DNA of 64,000 nucleotides from Bullera alba (lineage: Eukaryota > Basidiomycota > Tremellomycetes > Tremellales > Bulleraceae): assembly GCA_001600095.1 (NCBI GenBank), contig BCIX01000002.1, forward strand, positions 2,542,001 through 2,606,000, given 5' to 3'. This document shows, in pieces, positions 24,265 to 34,140 of the stretch; position 1 is the first letter of the stretch; every line of letters starts with the position of its first letter. The notes below the pieces were generated by a model. The model did no database searches. It was not told the DNA's origin and saw nothing but the letters and a program-made list of their open reading frames with translations. A program made the translations under genes and the position numbers.

Positions 24265-25440
24265 TGGGAGACAGCGACGGAGGAAGTGGGGGAAAGAGCA
24301 AAGATGCTTGGTCTTTGGCGGCAATTGGCCGGTGACGGGTCATGGGACGTAATGGAAATGTCAACACAAATGACAGATTGACGGGGGTGTGAGTCTAAGG
24401 AGCCGAGTCTGCGCAGTGTCGCAGACAGTAGTTGCCCGAGCTGACGCTATTGGGATCAAAGGAACGTCCGCAGTCTGCTGGACCGACATTTGATAATCGC
24501 CTATCTCGAATACACGATTGCAAAAACTCCTCGGATGCAAGACAACACTGTCACAAAGGACGAGCTATGGTGACACCTGTTTCGCCTCGGTCAGCGCCTT
24601 TCAACGTCAAAGTATTCGTGTTTGAGCAGAGTAGGGCGCGCTTCGGGCCCTTCTTGGCCGAACGGAAGTGTCACAGCATCAAAAGCACTCGAAGGCTACA
24701 TGTACGGTATAAAAGGCAGAGTGCGTCGGTCTGCCGCCACTCACAACTCATAATACTCTCCCAACACCACACGATCTATTCCAACCATGTCAAGCTTATC
24801 ATTTGCCGAGGCTAGCGTACAGTCCTACAATAGGCTGATGAGAGAGACCAATGATTCCACAGATGGGCTCTACAAATACCTTGGAAGTCTCTGTGAGTCA
24901 GGCTCTCACTGGAGAGTTGATTGTCCAACATTGGGACGAAGCTGATATTCTGTCTCAGCCGATAAGGGGCAGTTGGCTGTAAAGGGACTCAGCAGTGCCA
25001 TCTTCCAGAAGAACAACGAGGAGCTCGGGCCACTCAGTGACCCTACAGACGCCAACGTCGTCACGTTGGTCAAGTCTTACACCGAAGGCACCGATATGAC
25101 AGCCGAACAGGTCGAGGAAGCCAAAACGTGGACTGCGCGCATGGCCGCTCAGCAACTGACCAAGAACAAGTCTGAGGGCAGTACTTGCAACAGCACCTTG
25201 CCGCCCGAATGGGCGGCGCTGCTCAAGAAGGATGGATAGAGCGGTTGACAAGCTCATCTGAACTCAGAACTGATGCTCACTACAGCTTATTACGATCCCG
25301 GCGAGGGCGTTCTCGATACATTCTGGACTCTGATAGTGCGTCGAAGCATGCAAGACGTGAGATGTTGACTGGATGAGCGTACTCCACCGTGCGCTGCATA
25401 ACACTGACGAAGCGAGTCAAGGACTGAGTGTCCAGAGAAT
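24265..25440. repeat. Segmental duplication, unit 2 (contains S2)
   Basis: Second unit of the duplication. Its left end (about 24265-24310) still resembles the 3' end of the FAF1-like gene (GTGGGGGAAAGAGCAAAG against GTGGGGGGAAGAGCAGAG) although no FAF1 gene precedes it. This makes it a non-coding gene fragment and marks unit 1 as the ancestral arrangement. Next comes the shared promoter stretch with CCCGAGCTGACGCTA and AAAGGAACG, then S2 and a matching 3' flank. Confidence 0.7.
24787..25239 (+). CDS. S2: small protein of the local family, 128 aa
   Basis: Function unknown; closest paralogue of S1. Exons 24787-24892 and 24959-25239. Residue order: MSSLSFAEASVQSYNRLMRE, junction SLS, then DKGQLAVKGLSSAIF, AEQVEEAKTWTARMAAQQL, and C-terminus LPPEWAALLKKDG. 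The shared pieces with S1 are GQLA.K, the EEAKTW...RMAAQ helix and the LPP motif near the end. A TATA-like TATAAAAGG lies near 24710, about 75 bases before the ATG. The end differs from S1 in being basic instead of acidic. Confidence 0.8.
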
Positions 25441-25780
25441 GAAACACTTGCAGTCTCGATCGGCTGACCGAAGGCTAGCAGCTTATTCTCCTCAAACCCT
25501 CTATGACTATCATACGTGTTAGTTTGAAGGGGTGCATGCACGTCACAATCGACAGTCCGCTTTCAACACTTCTGATGCAACGTTTTACTGATCGCTCGAA
25601 GGCGTGAGCTATAGGATCAAAGGATGCTATATGACTATATCGCCTTCCTCATGATCAGGCGTCACTATTGTCTCGTTGACTGGACTCCTCCCAGCATAAA
25701 GACACGGTGGGTCGCTGGTTTCGACTAAACTTACTGTCTACTGATCTGCGCCAATCACTCTCCAGAACTCAATACACAGC

Positions 25781-26357
25781 ATGAGCATCACTTCGAGCAA
25801 CGTCTCCCGAGATGGAGTCTTCAACAGGATGGGGAGGAAAGATCCTTCCGTCATCGCGTTCGCCAACAATCTCAGTGGGTCTGCCAAACCCATAGACCAT
25901 CCTCGTTCCATGATGCACAAACAGTGGGCCCAGCTGACACTAGGATCTTACAGGTGAACAGCGAAGGAACGAATTGTACGCCATGACTGACCACCTCTGT
26001 TCTTTGGGCTTGAGCGACCTCGAGCTGATCTCCACCCTTCAACCCACTGACTACGAGACTGTCCAAGCGGTTTTTGAACACTTTCCATATGGCATAGAGG
26101 AAGAAGAGCAGACTGAGGCCTGCAAGTGGTATGTCAACGCAGTAGGAGAGCTCCTGTCCTCCAAGAGAAACATCCACGAATCGTGCACGGCTCTGGCAAG
26201 CCAAGCTCCGGTCTTGAACCCGATCACTACGATTGGAATCAATTCCAAGCTGAGGGGTGGGGTGAGCAACTGGGGCAATCTCGATGCCGAGACCAAGAAG
26301 CTCTGGAAAGACACCTTGTTCCAAGCGTGCAAGAGTGCCTTGGGGCAAGACTGTTAG
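25781..26357 (+). CDS. S3: divergent member of the local small-gene family, 165 aa
   Basis: Function unknown. Exons 25781-25874 and 25954-26357. The intron again splits a serine codon after Leu (NNL-S), and the helix EEEEQTEACKWYVNAVGELL aligns with the EEAKTW helix of S1/S2. It is longer at the C-terminus, with four Cys in the whole protein's second exon (including CKWY, SCTA, QACKS and the terminal DC). Membership is therefore based on gene structure and one motif, not on overall identity. The start ATG is the first in the frame and sits in a good context (CAGCATGAG). Confidence 0.72.
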
Positions 26358-26674
26358 TCCGTACTCCGTGGCAGGTCAGGATCACAGATCACGTTGTGGC
26401 TCGGATTGACAGCGGAGGAGCTCAGTATCACTTATCAGAGTAGGTAGAGTGAGCAGTGAGAGGTGTACATGCAGGTCAAGGTGAAAACTCGAAATGGTCC
26501 TGGCAGTGATCATCAGGAGTGTTGTGGCATTGCATAGCCAGCGATTAGCGCCTAGATGCAGGACTTTCCAACTCGCATATCGTTGTCCAATCCCGGTGCC
26601 GAGGATCTACTCAGCAGTCAGAAGATCAGCCCAATCTTGACTAACAAGGGGCTGGGACAAAATCAAGCCCATGT

Positions 26675-27293
26675 CTAGACCTGCTCATCGCTGCTGACCG
26701 TCTTTCTGACAGCAGCCAGCAATGTGGACTGAGCCATACCGCTCAGAGTGTCCCAATTGCGGATCCGCCCTTTGAGGATCTTCACAGTCTCCTTATCCTC
26801 AATCTTCCCCCAGGAAAGCTCATCCCTGCCTTCCAGTCGAGTTGGCAGCGCGTCTCCAGAGAGAATGTGCGATATCTCATCCTCCTCCAGGCTGTCGGCA
26901 ATGATAGACGCGACGTCATATACCTTGCTTTCGACTAAGGTGAGCGCTGTCTTCAGTAGGGCGGGGTATAGCCTCTTTGCAGTCTTGCGATCTTCGTCTG
27001 TGATGCCTTCTTCCCGGAGGAACAACTCGATGTCGGAATCGCACAGGCGTTCTCGCTCGAGGGGATGCTCGATCAGGGATTTCAGGCGGAATCTCGAGGT
27101 GGAAATAACTCCCGTGATGATATACCTTAGCCCCTCCTTACCGGCCTCGCCTGGTCCGTCATCAGCTTCGATTGGCTGGACAGACCTGCTCAGGGCTGGG
27201 GTGAGGGAATGACTTACTGAGGTTATCGATCCATACGGCGTGCTCGTCCTCCTTGCTAAAGTCGAAGGAGAGGGTGTCGGTCGAGATCTCCAT
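26675..27293 (-). CDS. S4: member of the local small-gene family, 183 aa
   Basis: Function unknown. Exons 27293-27218 and 27150-26675 on the minus strand. Paralogue of S5: their second exons both have 476 bases and align end to end (RLYPALLKTALTLVES against RLYPTLVQTALTFLET; DELSWGKIEDKETVKILK against EELSWDKVNDSKTVKIMK; QSTLLAAVRKT against QSTLLSAIRDT). The intron splits the Ser codon after Leu (DNL-S). The protein is highly charged and predicted to be soluble. It is transcribed away from S5. Confidence 0.8.
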
Positions 27294-27526
27294 GGCTTGC
27301 ACTTGAGGCCACATGTCGAATCGTTAGTGACGTGTGTACCGGAGCGTTTCTTTCCAGAGGGACTATGCTCGCCCTTATAAGGGACTCATGAGGCTGAATT
27401 TGCCTTGTACCATAACGTGTTACGTTGAGCCTTTGACCTGTCCTTGAAACGTCACCGACGCCCAGATCAATGGATCTACACTTGCGCCTTGACACATGCA
27501 CATCGAGCAAAGTCGATGAGCCCAGG

Positions 27527-27575
<49 letters not shown>

Positions 27576-27897
27576 TGTCAGGCTAGGAAGCTTGGAAGGC
27601 GAGACCATCCAATGCCCAAGCTCCGAGTCCTTCCTTCCGTCCACGCGCACGTTGAACGTGTTATAGTGCGCCAGAGGTGATCCTTTCATGAGAATTTCGC
27701 GCTAAAAAGCCAAACGTCAACTGTCCCGAGTCCAGATGGAAGACCACACGAACCTTGCGATGTGTCCGGCCTCAGGGTGAACGCTACTGGTGAACGTCTC
27801 CTTACAGGTTTACGAGTACACTCACGTCGACTCTCGTATCGAGTTGAGCTTGGCTTCCAGCAACCAGTCTCTCCATCTCCAGCACTCACCCCTCGAC
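27294..27897. promoter_or_regulatory. Divergent promoter region of S4 and S5 containing a G run
   Basis: About 600 bases between the starts of two paralogues. Both sides carry an AACGTGTTA element (about 27413 and 27655). The middle contains the 45-base G homopolymer listed next. The symmetric gene arrangement suggests an inverted duplication around this region, although the flanks themselves are largely diverged. Confidence 0.5.
27529..27573. repeat. Poly-G homopolymer, 45 bases
   Basis: An uninterrupted run of G on the plus strand, preceded by CCCAGGCC and followed by CATGTCAGG. Its length in a given assembly is unreliable. It could form G-quadruplexes or be a polymerase-slippage hot spot, and it may equally be a gap-filling or sequencing artefact. 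Confidence 0.9.
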
Positions 27898-28514
27898 ATG
27901 TCGATAAACGCCACAGATCTGTCGGTTGATGCTATGCTCAGGGCATTTTACAAGGAGAAAGAGCACAGCGAGTACTTTGAGTCCCTAAGTCAGTCCATCG
28001 TTGATTCACAGTCATCACGAGCTGACCACTTGCGTTAGGCGAGGACGGGAAAAACGGCTGGGGGTGTATCACCACAGGAGTATTTCAATACTCCCATCCG
28101 CAATTGAGAAACCTGCTTGAGCGTAAGGATGATCTCGACCGAATGGGCAAAGTCGAGGTAGACGAATACCTGCAGGAAAGGTCAGTTTCGGATAAAGACC
28201 GAGAGACCGCTTTGAGGCTATACCCCACTCTAGTCCAAACGGCACTCACATTCCTGGAGACCTCATTGTACGACGTGGCGACCACTGCGGCGAATAACCT
28301 GAACGACGGGGAGGTGAAGCACATCCTCTCTGCAAACCCGACGCCGACACGAGGTGAGCGAAGTGAGGAGTTGTCTTGGGATAAGGTGAACGACAGCAAA
28401 ACTGTCAAGATCATGAAGAGGCGAATCGGGAACTGGACAGACCTGAGTGGGTTCACTCAATCCACCCTGTTGTCAGCGATTAGAGACACAAATCAGAGTG
28501 ATCGACAAGTTTGA
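27898..28514 (+). CDS. S5: member of the local small-gene family, 188 aa
   Basis: Function unknown; partner of S4. Exons 27898-27988 and 28039-28514. First exon MSINATDLSVDAML...ends ESL-S at the same phase as the other four genes. The second exon contains GWGCITTGVFQYSHPQLRNL, SDKDRETALRLYP and LSWDKVNDSKTVKIMKRRI. No known domain, signal peptide or membrane helix. The segment SDKDRETALRLYP corresponds in position to the EEAKTW helix of S1/S2, hinting at one family with two subgroups. Confidence 0.8.
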
Positions 28515-28977
28515 GGAGTGGAAGCGGGGTCAGTGTAGTACGACTCCTGGCCTAGCGTCGCTTGTTCCAGTCTTTATACTGAGTCCTTTCATTCTTATTT
28601 GCTTCTGATCTCCAGTCTAATTCTCATGTCTAAGCTGTCCCCGCTCGCTCTCCCTCTTCTCGCTTGGATGTAATTGGTGTCTAGATTTGGTATACGACGT
28701 AGTGTGAAGGGTGTCATGCAACCAAACTGCAGTGTTTTGGGGAGTGTGGTATCGTGTAGAGTCCTGGAAGACCTTGTTTGAATGCGGTGATGTGGTGCCG
28801 GTAGACAAGGTGTCGTCACATCGATGTGGTGTGGATGGTGGAGTGGTAAATGTAGGGTATAGCCAAGAAGAGACCGGTACAACAAACGACATGATATACT
28901 CCCAACCATCATTCCCAAGACGCCTATCGATTACAGGTCAGCTTCAAACTCGAGTCCGCCCTTATCACCCACCCACT
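28515..28977. other. Convergent intergenic interval
   Basis: Lies between the ends of S5 and the CCCH-Smr gene. A few short frames, no coding signature; no structure recognised. Confidence 0.4.
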
Positions 28978-31900
28978 CTAGAATCTACATGGGTCGACGC
29001 AGATGACACCAGCCGTCTCGTTCCATGCGTAGCCCCACTCCGCGAGGCACTGCTTGACAGACGCCGCCAGTCGGATCTTTGACGCGCCCCGGCCTGGATC
29101 TTGAGTCCCAACGTGTTTCTCTTCTCCGACCAGGACATATGCCAATCCACGGTAATTCTCCTTCTCGAGCTATATCCAACATTAGCTTCTGAAGAGAGTA
29201 ATCGGATCCGACAACTCACCTCTGCTAGGAAATAACCCAACATCTCTCCAGCCTCGTTTCCATGTAACGTATGCAAATCAATGAGAGACTCCAATCTCTC
29301 GTCCATGCTGAGATAATCTCCTCCCGCGACACTGCGCTTCGACGCTACGCCCATAATGACACCCAAACCCCCTCCGCACTCTTTGCCTCGCATTGTCCGA
29401 TCACTTGGATCATCAGACCAATTGATGTCCCTCTCCCGACATGCTCTCTGCACGTCCTCCCGTCGGTCTTGAACCAGCGTCTGCGCGGCTTCGCTCGTCT
29501 CATTGAGCATCCGCTCATTGAGCGACTTGCCCTCTCGGGAGAACCGCTTGGCCGCAGCACCATCACCTCGCCGGAACGCATCGGCCGCACGAGCGAGACA
29601 GGCGTTTCTGGCGTGTCCCAGGCGAATCGCAGTGGCTCGACTGTTCATGTACTGCTCGTTGGCAACAGCGCCCGTCTTGACAGTTGGCAACAAGGTCGGT
29701 GGGCGTAGCTTGATCCTCTGAGACGGTCTCGGTACAGCCAGGACAGTAGTCCTCGACTCCATCGTTGGGGTGTGGGCAGGACTATATGCTCGAGACTGAG
29801 GCGTGACTCCGTAGCGAGAACCGGCAATTTGAATCGATGGCATCGTGATTGGTCCTGGGACGGGGCGTTTGACGGCGTTGGCGAACCGATTTCTTGACGG
29901 GTCAAAGCGGCCCGCTCTGCCGAGTTTGGCTGCCAACAGATCGGGAAACTCGTCGCCGCCACCGCTACCGTGATGCGGGGGATATGCCGGAGAGTGGTTC
30001 GCAGATCCGTCGTGACCCAGTTCGACTCTAGACATGGCGTTGGATAGTGCAGATGGGTCAAAGCCGTTGGGGAATTGATGCAAGAACCTACGCAAGATCA
30101 GCTCTGCACCCATTGTTTCCCGACTTTGACGTACTCGCAGTTGGGACCTTTCGCACAATGTCCTCGAAGCCAGAATCGACAAAGGGCTCGGTCAAGGTCG
30201 TGACTGTAGCTTTATCAGCACAGACTCGATGATGAATCTACTCACCTGAATCGACAATCGGATCGTCGGCACTCTCCAGCCAAGAAGTATCGGCACATTC
30301 TTGTCGCTGGGCCTCCTGGGCTCCTTGTTCCGCCCATAAGGCCTGGACTCATACTGCCTCCACCATAAGTCCGTCCTCCTTGGGTGAAGTATCCTTCTTT
30401 TGGTCCAGCATGACTCAATGGCATAGCACCCCTTCCGCTAACACCGAGCAACGGTCTAGGGGAAGAGACTCGCTGGGGTGTGGACGCTCCAGATCGAGGA
30501 AGTGTATGACTCGATACCAGCATGGCCATGGCGCTCTCAAAGTCGTATCCGGATCGGTGGAGCGCATCCTCCAATTCCACCTTTGGTATCGTCGAGAACA
30601 CACTCGATAAGACGTCCAACGGAGTCATTCCCGTTCCAGCGTCGTCCTCAGGCGGGACGTCGGCAGCACCGGTCGACCCGCCGGAGGCGTAGGAATCGTA
30701 AGACTGACCAGAGTCAGAGTGGGGGATGCCCGCAGAACCGAAGTAGCTATCGGGTTCGAAAGCCTTTGCCGAGGTGTTGAGCGCAGACGAGCCTTGTGGC
30801 CTGAGCTTGGGCACAGCACTGCCGAAGGGCGAGAATTCGTCGTCGTCATCGTCCTCTGGCACGATTCCCCTGCTGCTCGGCTTCATCAAGCTAGGCGAGG
30901 AGAATGGATCCGGTACTTTACTATGGACCTTGTTCGGAGTGCCGATCGGCGAGTGGAATGGACTGAGTTGATCGCTGAACAACGGCGCCGCGATTGCCAG
31001 GTTGGACGATGTTCGCGTCATACTCGGTGCTCCAACGGCCCCGAAGGGAGAGGCCGATCGAGGTGGGTCCGCAGGCACATCCTTCCATGGATCGCTTGGC
31101 GAGAAGGAAGGTGGCACCGCGGACAATGGCGCAGATACGGCTCGCGGAGATGGGTTGAACGCGACGGCCTTGGCGCTGAGCATCCGCGGTGAAGACACTG
31201 GCGATCCCGATGACGATGGCCCAGATGCCGAGGGAAGCGCATGCGTCGACGAAGATGGTGAGAGGGTAGCATCACTTCGAGCCAGACCGGATGTCGGGTA
31301 CATCGAAGTGGGAGTAAGCGTGCCAGATGCAGGCAACGAGGGTGATTGCGGTCTGCCGAGGGGCGTGCGGGCTCGGAAAGACGGTAGACGTGTGGGTGTG
31401 AATGGTCTGTGCGGAGCGGCAGTGATGGACGCGGCCGACCGCGTCCTAGTTGGCGTGAGATAATGCGGGACACCAAATGCGATGCCTTCGACGTCGTCTA
31501 TTATACAAGTTAGATCACTCTGGACGTACGTGCATTTTTATGCAAGTCACTCACCTCTTCGCCTGTGCATGCAATCGAGACAGACTTGGTCCATGAGGAT
31601 CTCATCCTGATGTGTTGAGTTAGCGATGTAGCGCGAATGACGGACTCGATGAGCACTCACTTTGCCCAGATCTCCCATGTACGGCTTGAGAAGGTCTTTG
31701 ACCTCGTCCTCTTCTTCGTTGTCTAGCATCTCGACAATCCTCCTCACGAGAGCTTCTTTATCGACTCCCTCGCCATTCGCCTTGGCCTGCTTCGAATCGC
31801 CATTTTGGCCAGGCTTGTCCTTGTTCTCCTTGTCCTTGCCCTCATCCTCATCATCGCTCTCGCCTGATGAGCTCACGCTCAGAGGATGATGCGACGCGGC

Positions 31901-32044
31901 GGCTTTGGGAGGGGAATTGAAGTTAGTAGAGAGCAGGCTGAAGACGTAGTGGCCTAGATGGGGGTAGACACTGAGAACGGACGTGCTCGTAGTTGTCGTG
32001 CCGGTTCCAGGGCCGCCTTCTGCGCTCGATTGTGTGGCGACCAT
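28978..32044 (-). CDS. CCCH zinc finger, CUE-like and Smr domain protein
   Basis: Probable RNA-binding protein or endonuclease of about 930 residues in six or so exons. N-terminal part: LVRRIVEMLDNEEEDEVKDLLKPYM, then a small exon DEILMDQVCLDCMHRR. A long Ser/Pro-rich region follows. A CUE-like ubiquitin-binding segment (LSSVFSTIPKVELEDALHRS) precedes two CCCH fingers: CRYFLAGECRRSDCRFSH and CRFWLRGHCAKGPNCEFLH, each built across an intron. A DUF1771 helix (NACLARAADAFRRGDGAAAK) and a Smr domain with DLHTLHGNEA complete the C-terminus. The DxHxxHxxEA-type motif fits Smr nucleases. Fungal proteins with this layout are known but I know no accepted symbol. Confidence 0.88.
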
Positions 32045-32613
32045 GGCGTCGAGGTGTTCAGTGCCTACGTCGAGTCGAGGACACTTCGATTCTTAAATGA
32101 TAGTGATCTTACAAGTGGTTATAATACGCGCGGCACTCGTTCCATCGGGATCGCGAGCACGGGTGTTGACAGTGGTTGACGGATCCGGTGATGAAGTAAA
32201 GGGACCTCTACCAATCTGACGCCTTATCCTTCGGAGGATAGTAGGCTATCGACTGTAGATCCACTCCAGTATATGTGGCCGATAGATCGATATCGATCAC
32301 GTCTCTTTCGACGTTGACGTGGCTATCGATGGCGTATTGCTTGTGACTTGATCGGTCACGGTAGTGATCAAGATTGGATGGCTAGCAAGAGCAGCTGTGA
32401 CAGTGACAGGGGTCCTGCGCCTATGAGTCATTGACCTTCAATTACTTTCCCACGGGTAGAAAAGCTGTCTTCGCACGTGGTAATTTGATTCCGCAGCTTG
32501 TCCAACCGTTGTCCGGCTGCTTCGCGCAACTGCAACTCGTGCATTGCTCGTGCAACTAGTATTAACACTGCCTTTGCAACGGCTTACATCCCAGTCAAAC
32601 ACGACAGGACAGA

Positions 32614-33673
32614 CATGTCGGATCCAGGGTCCATGACGACTGGTCATGAACAAGCCGCACCGACGGAAACGGTGAATCAGACATCAAGCAATGAAGCAAT
32701 ACAGCCACCAAGCACCGTCAACGGAACAGCCGAAGCCGGCCCCTCGACAACACCAGCAGAACCCTCAAATCCTCCCAACGGTGATGTGGAAATGAACGGC
32801 TCGACTCCTCCGAACGAGCCGAATGGCGATCAGGATCCAAAGACGGCGGAAGCCGAGGCCGATGAGCCGGATCTGTCGCAGCTCTTCGCGGCAAGACGGG
32901 AGGAAGAGCTCGCGAGGAGGGATAGGAGTCTAGCGGAGTTCTTGGTCATGTTGGATGGATACAAGCCTCTAGTGCGTGAAGGATCACTAAGTGGACGATT
33001 TATTGGTGACATGGTGACGTCGTACTGATGATGACGGTAGATACCGGAAGAAGTCACCGAATACTACCTCCAAAGAGCAGGCTTCGACTGTTCAGATCCA
33101 AGATTGTGAGTTAAAGTGGCCTCTTAATAGAACCCATCCTTTCCTTCGTGCCAGCGTATCATCATGAGAGTTCAACGTCTTGCCTACTTCACAGCCTGAT
33201 ACTTCTGAACCTGATTGTCCTCTTCCAACTCAACTGACGTATAATCAGAAAACGCCTACTATCGCTATCAGCACAAAAGTTCGCTTCAGACCTCGCGAGG
33301 GACGCTTTCCATTTCGCAAAGCTACGCGTGAATGGCGCTGCTGCGGGCCGCGGGAGGCCCAACGCTGGTAATGTGAGTCAATACATCTTGACCCTTTTCT
33401 CGCCTAGCATGAATCGCTTTTCGCTGCCATTTTCCCCTCCCACCTGATCCTGTTCAGCGTAAACCAACCCTGTGGACATTCAATGGTCTAGCACCGAGCT
33501 AACAACTGTTTCGCAGGACCGCAACAAAGTCACCTTGACGATGGACGACCTCAGTCTGGCGCTGGGTGAACATGGCGTTAATGTAAAAAAGCCAGATTAC
33601 TGTGAGTTCCAAATAAGTGACGTGTAGTCGCAATATGAGGAGGACCAGGCTGATCAGGGTTCCAGATCTGTGA
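32614..33673 (+). CDS. TAF10: TFIID/SAGA subunit TAF10
   Basis: Histone-fold subunit shared by TFIID and SAGA. The first 85 residues are disordered and Pro/Asn-rich. The histone fold starts near LAEFLVMLDGYKPL and continues IPEEVTEYYLQRAGFDC, then KRLLSLSAQKFASDLARDA, FHFAKLRVN and LTMDDLSLALGEHGVNVKK. Splicing is needed four times. The donors after KPL (GTGCGT) and after DPRL are clear. For the last intron I prefer the acceptor TTCCAG, giving the ending KKPDYYL and stop at 33673; an acceptor eight bases upstream would give a longer, unfamiliar tail. The 3' end is therefore the uncertain part. Confidence 0.88.
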
Positions 33674-34140
33674 GATACCTCTCTTTGGATATCTGAACGT
33701 GACGTGGATAGACCGATTTCGATCTCAACAGTGTTGTATGTATCTCATCAGAATCATCACCTCGAGTGCTCAACGCCTCATATCTTTATCCCCATGACTG
33801 CAACTTATGCATAGTACCTTTTCTTCCCGAGTTCATATTCTCGTCAAACATTTCTGTACAGAGAGCCACACCTATCAGGCTGCTCCTGCATCTTGGACGT
33901 GGTGGAGTGATTGCTGGAATTCGCTGTCGCCGTAAAATCCGGAAAGTGGAGGTTTGCCTCGATGCCCGAGTGAGCTCGATGACCGTCCTTTCAGCGTGAT
34001 AGAGTGCTTGTTGGTATCACTCTGCTTGCATACGAGTGTCGGCCTTCGAGCAGGTCCTTTCACTATCACAGCTCACAGACTCTACCGCTGTACTGATATC
34101 GCCTCGGGATCACCATCTTGTTGTTCGACATGTCGCACAT
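33674..34140. other. Intergenic interval TAF10 to DUF1365 gene
   Basis: Promoter region of the following gene, about 470 bases. No separate gene recognised; short frames on both strands lack coding bias. Confidence 0.4.

Noticed and set aside
27256..27689. Poly-proline and poly-glycine frames across the G run
   Set aside because: They arise only from translating the G homopolymer and have no support on either side.
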